Positions 48,634-57,356 of a DNA stretch of 64,000 nt are shown piece by piece; position 1 is the stretch's first letter; every line of letters begins with the position of its first letter. The notes below the pieces were generated by a model. It searched no databases and was not told the DNA's origin. It saw only the letters and a list, made by a program, of their open reading frames with translations. The DNA is taken from assembly GCA_947258975.1 (NCBI GenBank), contig CAMYKK010000005.1, forward strand, positions 1 through 64,000. Direction: 5' to 3'. The translations under genes were made by a program, and so were the position numbers. This stretch comes from an uncultured Gammaproteobacteria bacterium. GTDB taxonomy: Bacteria > Pseudomonadota > Gammaproteobacteria > Arenicellales > JAANXG01.

Positions 48634-50733
48634 TTAAGACGCTCTTTTAACAAGAGCGTCTTGTTTATGGTACTCACCATAATAACTACTATACTTTCCA
48701 TCGTAGTAATATGAAGCCTTTTTATGACTTACCTGGCTCAGAACAAATCCGAGTGGAACAATATTGGCCGCTTCCAAGCGCCGTAACGCATCGCGCACCA
48801 TATTCTGTGTCGTACGCTCGGATTGTATTACCATTAACACTGCATCCACTATGTGACTCAGAACTATCGCGTCGCTCACCGGCAAAATCGGCGCGGTGTC
48901 AATAACAATATGAGAAAAACTGTGCTTCAGGTCGTTGATTGCGTTCGCCATCTTCTTGGATGACAGCAGCTCCAAGGGATTCGGAGGAATGACACCACAC
49001 CCTAAGATAGAGAGCTCGGGACAATCAGCGTCTGTCTTGATGCAGTCATGCAACGACCTGCTTCCCGCCACAAAATCGATCAAACCACCCTCACTATCGA
49101 TGGATGTTATTTTCCCGAGCCGTGGTTTTCTCAGATCCGCATCGATCAACAACGTATCGCCAAGTTGCGCCAACGATAAAGCAAGATTGGTAGCCAATGT
49201 GGTCTTACCTTCCGCTTGCACCGAAGAGGTGATGAGTATAACTTGCGGCGGATCATCGATATTAGAATACATAATTCCTGTGCGAATATGATTGACCGAT
49301 TCGGAAAACGAGGATTTTTTTTCACTCACAAAATAGCGTTCCGGGCCGATCACATAACCGATGTTCTTGGACTTGGCCTCCTTTTGTAGGCTTTTCAAGT
49401 CTTTCGGACTCAAAAGAGGGACCACACCAAGAACAGGAAGATTGAATCGCTGTTCGAGTTTTTCGATATCGTTAAACGTGTTATCTAATTGATTCCTCAG
49501 AAAAGCAAGCAGCAAACCGATGCCTAAGCCCATCACCCCCCACAACGTAAGTATTTCCATTTTATCTGGCTTAAATGGAGCTTTGGGGGGAAGTGCCTGA
49601 TCTACCACACGTACGCTGCTTAGTTGATTGTCAACCGACAAATCGGTTTCCCGGAACTTATTCAAGAACACGTCATAGAGTTCCCGATTTGCACTCACCT
49701 CTCGCTCTAACTGCGCCAACTCGAACTCTTTGGTGCGCGTCTCCACGATACGCGTCGACGCTTCTGACAACCGGCGTTTGGTGGCATTCAGCTCGGATTG
49801 AGCGGCCAGCATTTTGGGGTGCTTTGGACCATACCGTTTCGCTAGTTCTGAATATTTGGTGTTGGCGTTAAGCAACTCCTGAGTCAACAAACTCAATTCA
49901 TTACTTGTCAGTTGTTCGATACTCTTGAGGTCGATCATGCCTTCCCGCGACTGAAATTCCTGTAACTTTTGCTCGGACAAAGTAAGTTTTTCACGTAGAT
50001 CATTTAGACGTTCAGTCAACCAGTTGCTGGCACGCTTAGCACGATTCAGACGTGATTCCAACTCCAGCTCTATATACGATTCGACCAAAGAGTTGGCTAC
50101 ATCAGAAGCAAAGTTTGGATCCGTAGAATCAAAGGAAACATACACTAATTGACTTTTGTCACCGCCGTTAACACTCACTCCGCCTTGTATAAATGCCGCC
50201 GACGCTTCGCGCTTGGCTTTCTCTTGTCGCACGCTCAACGATCTCTCTACTTCATTGCGCTCAGTGTTCTTGTCAACGCTAGAAACAATAAGCTTCTTCA
50301 TTTCATCGATAATAGAAAAAGCAGCACGTGGTCTAGGACCGCGACGATCCACCAGATCCATCTTTTTGACTACGCGTTCCGCTACAGCACGGCTCCGGAG
50401 TAGATCATATTGCGTCTCATAGAAACGCCACGCCGTCGCGTAGATGGCCGCGCCTGGTGTCGCGGACGCTAAAGAAGAAAAATCCGGTTCGACCACCATC
50501 GTTACGGTTGCCCGGTATACAGGCACGCCGGACATCGCCTTGAGTCCACCTATGATGGCCCCTAATAGAGCCATCGCTATAATGCTCCACTTATAGCGCT
50601 TTATTACGCCTAGATAATCACCAAGGTTGATTCGCGAATCATCGGCCTGAGGAAAAACCATAGGAAACGACGGCGCACTATTACCGTCACCTGTTTTCAC
50701 CGTCTTAAGCGGCAATTTCGAACTCGTGTCCAC
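48634..50733 (-). CDS. Wzc/GumC-like polysaccharide co-polymerase tyrosine autokinase
   Basis: A 699-residue inner-membrane protein that controls chain length and export. Domains in order: Wzz-type segment with the first helix near 50-68, a periplasmic coiled-coil region (about 230-380), a second helix near 410-430, and a BY-kinase domain. The kinase has Walker A SSVQAEGKTTLATNLALSLA, A' LLIDADLRKPRLG and Walker B HIVIDTAPILPVSD. A C-terminal tyrosine cluster of seven (SYYYDGKYSSYYGEY) would be autophosphorylated. Its start overlaps the stop of the export-protein gene by one base. Confidence 0.94.
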   Translation of the reverse strand: MDTSSKLPLKTVKTGDGNSAPSFPMVFPQADDSRINLGDYLGVIKRYKWSIIAMALLGAIIGGLKAMSGVPVYRATVTMVVEPDFSSLASATPGAAIYATAWRFYETQYDLLRSRAVAERVVKKMDLVDRRGPRPRAAFSIIDEMKKLIVSSVDKNTERNEVERSLSVRQEKAKREASAAFIQGGVSVNGGDKSQLVYVSFDSTDPNFASDVANSLVESYIELELESRLNRAKRASNWLTERLNDLREKLTLSEQKLQEFQSREGMIDLKSIEQLTSNELSLLTQELLNANTKYSELAKRYGPKHPKMLAAQSELNATKRRLSEASTRIVETRTKEFELAQLEREVSANRELYDVFLNKFRETDLSVDNQLSSVRVVDQALPPKAPFKPDKMEILTLWGVMGLGIGLLLAFLRNQLDNTFNDIEKLEQRFNLPVLGVVPLLSPKDLKSLQKEAKSKNIGYVIGPERYFVSEKKSSFSESVNHIRTGIMYSNIDDPPQVILITSSVQAEGKTTLATNLALSLAQLGDTLLIDADLRKPRLGKITSIDSEGGLIDFVAGSRSLHDCIKTDADCPELSILGCGVIPPNPLELLSSKKMANAINDLKHSFSHIVIDTAPILPVSDAIVLSHIVDAVLMVIQSERTTQNMVRDALRRLEAANIVPLGFVLSQVSHKKASYYYDGKYSSYYGEYHKQDALVKRAS

Positions 50734-51704
50734 TAAAACAGGCTTGCCCCCACTGTAATGACATCACCGGGTTCAACCATAAAATTCAGTTCCAATTTCT
50801 TCAGCCGGACCCAATCACCGGCCTCGTTTTCACGAGAAATTTGGATTTTTCGTTTCGATGCACGATCGCTGAAGCCGCCGGCTAATGCTAATGCCTTTTC
50901 GACTGTTAAACCTTTCCTGTATTCGTAACTTCCGGGGCTATTTACCTCGCCGTGCAAATAAATGTACTCCTTTGTATTAACCACAGCCACTTCGGGAACA
51001 GTGATCACGTCGCCTGGCAATATCGAGTAGTCAAGGCCCACGACCTCCGACGTACCGCTGTCACGAAGTACAATGATGCCTTCTACTTTACCTTTGTTCG
51101 AAAAACCACCGGCGAGTGCAAGTGCTTTTTCCACCGTCAACCCTTCGGCATAGTCATGGGCACCCGGTGAATTAACGCCGCCTTTTACGAATATCGGACG
51201 GTACTCAACGATTGAGACGGACACCTTGGGTTTTTGCAGGAAGCCATTTCGTAACAGTGCCGTCAATTGCTGCTCGAGAGATCGCACGGTATGGTTGTTT
51301 ATGCGAATCTGACCGAGCAACGGATAGGAGATATGGCCGTCTGTTGGCACTCTGATGCCGCTCAAACTCAAATCAGGTTCCCCGAACACCCTGACAGATA
51401 TGATATCGCCCGGTGAAATCATATATTCCCCCAGGGGCTGGCGTGTGCTGGATGCCGCTAATACCGGGGTGGTTGATGATGCAGGAGCGGTTGGATTCGA
51501 CTTTTCGTTTGCCGGCCGACTGGGATTAGAGGGTAATGTCCTTGCCCGTGAACCCGGTGTCTGGTTCGCTGCAGCGAAGGATCGTCCTTGTTTGTCTATG
51601 CGATATTCCAGATCCGGCAAAATCCCAAGATTATCAGCTTGCAGGTTGGTAACCACCGGAATACTTAACGTCAACCCGCTCAATAAGACGAGCCTTTTGC
51701 CCAT
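50733..51704 (-). CDS. Wza-like polysaccharide export protein with two SLBB domains
   Basis: A 323-residue periplasmic/outer-membrane export protein. An N-terminal signal-like helix (LVLLSGLTLSIPVVTNLQA) is followed by a Pro/Ser-rich linker (about 45-85), a poly_export domain (about 92-165; YMISPGDIISVRVFGEPDLS), and two tandem SLBB domains. The SLBB domains share VNSPG...GLTVEKALALAGGFS almost word for word. No lipobox cysteine is visible, and the C-terminal amphipathic helix of E. coli Wza is absent. That is consistent with a partner barrel, such as the gene next upstream, forming the outer-membrane pore. Confidence 0.9.
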   Translation of the reverse strand: MGKRLVLLSGLTLSIPVVTNLQADNLGILPDLEYRIDKQGRSFAAANQTPGSRARTLPSNPSRPANEKSNPTAPASSTTPVLAASSTRQPLGEYMISPGDIISVRVFGEPDLSLSGIRVPTDGHISYPLLGQIRINNHTVRSLEQQLTALLRNGFLQKPKVSVSIVEYRPIFVKGGVNSPGAHDYAEGLTVEKALALAGGFSNKGKVEGIIVLRDSGTSEVVGLDYSILPGDVITVPEVAVVNTKEYIYLHGEVNSPGSYEYRKGLTVEKALALAGGFSDRASKRKIQISRENEAGDWVRLKKLELNFMVEPGDVITVGASLF

Positions 51705-51782
51705 TAGACGTGGGGTGTAAAGATGAATTGAATTGACTCCAATTCGTGCCCAGGCGACATTTTAGCGTACTGCAGCACTCAT

Positions 51783-53108
51783 TTAAAAACCGCCTCGTAA
51801 AAAGAGCGACGCTATCTGGTCTTCGTACACCGCATCGGATTCGGTAGAGTCTCGCTCAACTTCGCCATATCGAGCGGACGCGTTCAACCAGGTGTTTATT
51901 TTGTAGGTTAATCCAACACCGTAGTCTTTGAGCGTGTCCAGCCGGTCGTCTGGATGATCATCATCGATATGATTAAAGTAAGCGTATGCGCGCCACCTCG
52001 AGGTAATCATGTGTGTCCAATTCACACCGATCAATTCACTGACAAAAAAACCGGGCCCCAACGCTGCAAATTCCTGCTGTGCGCTTTCTTCGGTGGTTCG
52101 GGACGCATAAAGTTCAATGCGGCTATAAGTCTTGGGTGACCAAGACAGTTTCCCCAAGTAACTCGTGCCGTCGAAATCCTGCACGGCTGGATCGGCCATA
52201 TCCTTTTCGAGACGTCCAATTTTGGCAAGCACCTCTATCATTGCAGATGCCCGCCATCGTATACCGACATAGTACGCATCTTCCTCGCTATTTAGATTCC
52301 TGAATTGCTGAGGATAATCAATTTCAACGTGCCTGGCCTCTAAAAATAGATTGGTCTTCGGTGCGACATTATAGAACAGTACCCCATGAACACGATCATA
52401 ATCACGATCGCGAAATTCCTGATTATTGTTCTGATAACTCCATTCAGACTTGCTTGCCCCCACTGCAACTCGAAGTTTCTGTGTTGTGCGGCCCAGGACT
52501 ACTTCGCCCCCATAAGTAACGGTCTCGAACTCATCCGGTTCATTGTCGATAAAAGTCCTTGACCCGGAGGCGCCCCGCTCTTCGGAACCATCGGTATATC
52601 GGCCGAATACGCGCACATTGAGTATCGGGGTTAGGTCGAAGCGAAGGGCGCCGTCCAGGCTCTGGTTGGTCGAGTCTTCACTATCGAGATCTTGATGCCG
52701 TATGATGCTGGCAACATAACCGAGTTTACCTCTATGCCTCCCAGCTATATCCGTTTGGTAGGCGACCTCAGGCCGTATCACAATTGCGGTATCACTGATT
52801 TCATCGTCGGGTGTACGCCTGACGTTAGTATGATGCTGCGCGCCGATTCCCAATGCCGCGTTAAATCCAAGCAACTCTTCTCTAAACGCGTCCGGCAGCA
52901 GATTGAGCATTTGCTGTGTCTGTGCCGCGGGAGACACACCAAACACCAGGTTCTGATCTGGGAGAGCTTCTGTATCCAAAGCACTATCTTGAGCCGCGAC
53001 ATGTATCGCTGATAATGCTGCTGAAACCCCCACCACTAAGCTAAGCACCCATTTTAGATTCATATGATGTCGTTGGCTGTGCCCCAATTCTCGCTGCTTA
53101 TTTGCCAT
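51783..53108 (-). CDS. EpsL-like outer-membrane beta-barrel protein
   Basis: A 441-residue protein with a signal peptide (hydrophobic core VLSLVVGVSAALSAIHVAA, after a 15-residue n-region). A long series of alternating beta strands ends in the terminal phenylalanine of barrel proteins (SLFLRGGF). The barrel starts about residue 110. It resembles the BBP2/EpsL group found in exopolysaccharide loci. Probably the outer-membrane exit for the glycan together with the export protein encoded next. The ATG at 53108 has AGGGG seven bases upstream. Confidence 0.82.
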   Translation of the reverse strand: MANKQRELGHSQRHHMNLKWVLSLVVGVSAALSAIHVAAQDSALDTEALPDQNLVFGVSPAAQTQQMLNLLPDAFREELLGFNAALGIGAQHHTNVRRTPDDEISDTAIVIRPEVAYQTDIAGRHRGKLGYVASIIRHQDLDSEDSTNQSLDGALRFDLTPILNVRVFGRYTDGSEERGASGSRTFIDNEPDEFETVTYGGEVVLGRTTQKLRVAVGASKSEWSYQNNNQEFRDRDYDRVHGVLFYNVAPKTNLFLEARHVEIDYPQQFRNLNSEEDAYYVGIRWRASAMIEVLAKIGRLEKDMADPAVQDFDGTSYLGKLSWSPKTYSRIELYASRTTEESAQQEFAALGPGFFVSELIGVNWTHMITSRWRAYAYFNHIDDDHPDDRLDTLKDYGVGLTYKINTWLNASARYGEVERDSTESDAVYEDQIASLFLRGGF

Positions 53109-53117
53109 AGTCCGCCC

Positions 53118-54476
53118 CTAAGGCAACACCGGAGAGGATGGGGGCGGAGGAGGTATAGTTGTCGTCGGTGGCGGCGGCACCGTGGTTGTCGGCGGTGGCA
53201 CTGTAGTTGTCGGTGGTGGTGGTGGTGGTGGTGGTGTTGGTGTTGGCGAAGGCGCGGGAAAACCTCCACCGCCACCCGACGCAAAATAACCTGGCGATGG
53301 CGCACGCACACCGGGGGGTAGTTGGCAAATCGAGGCATCCGCACCCGCGGCAAGCGCGGCCGAACAAATCAACGCCGTTGTCCGAATTGGCTGACCGCAC
53401 GGTGGCCGCCCAATATCATGATATAAAAGCACTACCGGCACCTGCTCGACACCAAGCTCGGCCGCCGCTGTAATGCGATCCGCTTCGTCGACCCACATCC
53501 GTCCGTCGCCTGAATTCAATAACGAAATCAGCAGGGGCGCATTGAAACCATTGTTTCTGATCTCTTGTGTAATTGCCGACCATCTAGCCGGGTCAATATC
53601 TTTCTTATCGATCGTGTCTATCAATTCCATGAGCTCTGCAACGGAAGCAACAATGTGATGGTCGCCTACCTGCCGCCATTCCGGTACGGCAGTGAGCTTG
53701 ATTCCGCTCTCGAAAAAGTCATCAACGATTGCCTTGACCTTGATGTCGGCACGGTAGCGGCTGATCGGACGCGTGCGTATGTCGTTGTATACGAACACCA
53801 CCGGAAGTTCTCGAATTCCCTGTTGCTGTGCATTACGTATTCGTCCGGCGCCGCTGTCTACCACGATTTCGTTGCGGTCGCCATATAAGGAAACAAATAT
53901 CGGCCGATTTGGGGCACTGCGCGGAGAGTTCGGCTGTAAATTCCCCTGCCGGTACCACCAACTGTCCTTGACCAACCCTGCTAACTCGTCGGTCGCTACC
54001 TTCAAATGGTAACCACCAGTATACCATTTCGGAAACGGGGCAAGTCGCATGTTCTGTTCAAAAAAGCGCCGGGCAACTTCAGCAACCGTAGTTTGCGCGC
54101 CGAGTTCGCTCGCCGTGTAATTGACATAGTATCGATCTGAACCATCTTCATTTTGTATTGCCCAACCTGGCAACGACGGCAACAATGAAACCGCCGTATC
54201 ATAGAATTCCTTTGCTCGTTGGGGATTGGATTTGACGGCAAGATAAACAACATCGTTGATCGACATTCCCATCGACACGCCATGCAGCATCACCGATACC
54301 GAGGGATAGCCTTGCTCCAAAAATAATTTGATTTCATCAAAAGTCCTTCTATCAATGTCCAAACGGATTTGGTCGCTATCGGATTGAACGTGAATATCGG
54401 CTCCAAGTTCTGCCTGGACCGCGTATGGAATTACAACAATCGATATCAGAATCCCCAGGATTGTTTTTTTGTTCAT
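53118..54476 (-). CDS. Secreted protein with duplicated ParB-like modules and Pro/Thr tail
   Basis: A 452-residue exported protein of unknown function. The signal peptide is residues 1-22 (cleavage after VQA). Two homologous modules follow, about 130-236 and 245-356. Each opens FFE...L...P.W....H..VA..EL..L and closes with a segment like NRPIFVSLYGD...IVVDSGAGRI...LPVVFVYNDI / NAPLLISLLNS...MWVDEADRI...VPVVLLYHDI. That segment resembles the ParB/sulfiredoxin fold (DGxHR, then VPV), with the catalytic-type residues degenerate. A glycine run (400-405) and a low-complexity Pro/Thr tail (407-452) finish it. It is the first gene of the polysaccharide locus, 9 nt before the EpsL-like barrel, so it may act in glycan export or attachment. 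Confidence 0.65.
   Translation of the reverse strand: MNKKTILGILISIVVIPYAVQAELGADIHVQSDSDQIRLDIDRRTFDEIKLFLEQGYPSVSVMLHGVSMGMSINDVVYLAVKSNPQRAKEFYDTAVSLLPSLPGWAIQNEDGSDRYYVNYTASELGAQTTVAEVARRFFEQNMRLAPFPKWYTGGYHLKVATDELAGLVKDSWWYRQGNLQPNSPRSAPNRPIFVSLYGDRNEIVVDSGAGRIRNAQQQGIRELPVVFVYNDIRTRPISRYRADIKVKAIVDDFFESGIKLTAVPEWRQVGDHHIVASVAELMELIDTIDKKDIDPARWSAITQEIRNNGFNAPLLISLLNSGDGRMWVDEADRITAAAELGVEQVPVVLLYHDIGRPPCGQPIRTTALICSAALAAGADASICQLPPGVRAPSPGYFASGGGGGFPAPSPTPTPPPPPPPPTTTVPPPTTTVPPPPTTTIPPPPPSSPVLP
53142..53262. repeat. Triplet-rich low-complexity tract encoding the Pro/Thr tail
   Basis: GGT/GGC-rich triplets, including eight or so successive GGT units at about 53211-53235, encode the polyproline and TTTVPPP repeats of the gene above. 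Slippage would change tail length in frame without disrupting the gene. Confidence 0.8.
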
Positions 54477-54700
54477 CGTAGACCTCTAAAGCTCATCATG
54501 CGGTTAGTTGGGCATTACCGGCAAATAACTAATCTTCACATTGTTATTGCATGTCGCAGGTGCCACCTAGCTTCTTTGAAGAGATGATTGTACCGCCAAT
54601 GGTTCCTGGCGCACAAAGCGGGGCTCCTCGGGCTCATGTGCCACCGCCTCACCGTTACAGGTTTCCGATCACTCTGATGTAACTTGTTGATATGCATACT

Positions 54701-55996
<1,296 letters not shown>

Positions 55997-56302
55997 CTAG
56001 AGGTTGACTTCCGCCGACCACTGAACCACGTGCCCTCTTTCAAATTTGTCTTCGAGGTGGGACAAAATCATCTCGATTTTGCTTGGTGCGTCAAAGAACT
56101 CGACAACTAACGGTAAATTACCTGACAAGTCCAACAGGTGAGAAGAATGCATAATGCCCGATTTACCGAACCCCGACACGCCACGAAACACGGTAACACC
56201 TCTGACTTTCTCAACGTCATGAAGCTGCTTCAGCAGTGAGTCGACATGTCGTTCACCTTCGGTCAGGTAGATTCTAACAAAGGTGACAAGCGCGGTATTC
56301 AT
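55997..56302 (-). CDS. DUF190 family protein
   Basis: A 101-residue PII-like alpha/beta protein of the DUF190 family, often found beside CrcB fluoride channels. Visible pattern: VRIYLTEGERH at the start, VRGVTVFRGVSGFGKSG in the middle, and LPLVVEFFDAPSKIEMIL. It lies 6 nt downstream of crcB and 12 nt upstream of serS. A regulatory role on the channel is an inference from the frequent pairing. Confidence 0.85.
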   Translation of the reverse strand: MNTALVTFVRIYLTEGERHVDSLLKQLHDVEKVRGVTVFRGVSGFGKSGIMHSSHLLDLSGNLPLVVEFFDAPSKIEMILSHLEDKFERGHVVQWSAEVNL

Positions 56303-56308
56303 AACCAG

Positions 56309-56683
56309 CTATACGTTTCGAGCAATGCTGATGCCGGCCCATGTGCCCAACAGACAAAGAGATAAACTTAGAAATATGTTTGCAACTGCACGGACATAAT
56401 AGCCTGTCGTCACCAGATTATAGGTCTCCAGTGAAAAGCTCGAAAATGTTGTAAAGCTTCCCAGCAAGCCGACCAAAACTGCCAAGCGCCAGGCCTCGGA
56501 TGCCGCTGAACGATCCAAAAACCATACGAACAAATAGCCAATCAAGAATGACCCAATCAGATTGACGGCCAGCGTACCATAGGGAAACTCCCGGCCAAAG
56601 ATTTCATAGACTCCTGAGGCCACAAGATAGCGCAAGACTGCCCCAATGGCGCCAGCGACCGCGATCGCAAGCAAATTATTCAT
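56309..56683 (-). CDS. crcB: Fluoride channel CrcB (Fluc)
   Basis: A dual-topology homodimer that exports fluoride. The start chosen is the ATG at 56683 (MNNLLAIAVAGAIGAVLRYL), giving 124 residues with four membrane helices. Signatures are the GGxxGAxxRY-like GAIGAVLRYL, GTLAVNLIGSFLIGYL with the pore asparagine, and GLLGSFTTFSSFSLE with the phenylalanine-box residues. No room exists for a fluoride riboswitch between lolA and crcB. Confidence 0.94.
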   Translation of the reverse strand: MNNLLAIAVAGAIGAVLRYLVASGVYEIFGREFPYGTLAVNLIGSFLIGYLFVWFLDRSAASEAWRLAVLVGLLGSFTTFSSFSLETYNLVTTGYYVRAVANIFLSLSLCLLGTWAGISIARNV

Positions 56684-56718
56684 TGAACTATCGAGCAATA
56701 ACAATCGTCTAAATTATG

Positions 56719-57354
56719 CTAATTCTTGGTTTGATCGATTACGTCGACGCCGCGAGGAGGCGTAAACGCAAAGCGATCATCTGCAATCAGGGGATTTTCC
56801 ACCGAATCCAATAAAGTGATACGCGTGGTCTGTCCTAGATTATCGACAAGTTCCATTACGCGCAGATTGCCGTTCTCAAAACCAATTCGCATGTCAGCAA
56901 AGGCACTGTCTTCTTGTTTAGACTGCACGCCAACCCACGATAGCTTGCCGTAGGTGCCTAAATCAGCGACTGAGTAATTATCAGAAATATTTCCTTTGCC
57001 TGCCAATATAGTGGCCGGTGTTTTCCCCAATATGTCAACCAGCGGTCGTACAGTAACTTGTTCCAGATCTATATCGTGAATCCAAACCTTATCGCCGTCA
57101 CTGATGATTTTTTGTTCCAACGGCGGATCGTAGTCCCATCGAAAACGTCCCGGACGCTTTATTGTCATACGACCGCCGCTTTCTTCGATTAGATTAAGGT
57201 CCTCATCAAGGACTACCTGTTCGAACCGAGCGGAAAACGTTCCGACCTCACGGAAAAACCGATCAAGACTATCCACGCCTCGGGACCCCGGCACAGCGGA
57301 CGCAGCCCAAGTAATGGCGGAAAAAAACACGACCACGACAATTGATTTCATCAA
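56719..57354 (-). CDS. lolA: Outer-membrane lipoprotein carrier protein LolA
   Basis: Periplasmic chaperone that carries lipoproteins from LolCDE to LolB. 211 residues with a cleavable signal peptide (MMKSIVVVVFFSAITWAASA). The mature part has the LolA hallmarks: TFSARFEQVVLDE, GRMTIKRPGRFRWDYDPP and KVWIHDIDLEQVTVRPL. It begins 2 nt after the ftsK stop, so the two genes are coupled. The rarA gene that usually follows lolA in gammaproteobacteria is absent; crcB comes next. Confidence 0.94.
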   Translation of the reverse strand: MMKSIVVVVFFSAITWAASAVPGSRGVDSLDRFFREVGTFSARFEQVVLDEDLNLIEESGGRMTIKRPGRFRWDYDPPLEQKIISDGDKVWIHDIDLEQVTVRPLVDILGKTPATILAGKGNISDNYSVADLGTYGKLSWVGVQSKQEDSAFADMRIGFENGNLRVMELVDNLGQTTRITLLDSVENPLIADDRFAFTPPRGVDVIDQTKN

Positions 57355-57356
57355 CC

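Noticed and set aside
54548-54565. Sigma-54 promoter before the polysaccharide locus (TGGCAC...TGC on the minus strand)
   Set aside because: The distance between the GG and GC elements is two bases longer than the strict sigma-54 spacing.
56684-56718. Fluoride riboswitch upstream of crcB
   Set aside because: Only about 35 nt separate crcB from lolA, too short for the aptamer.
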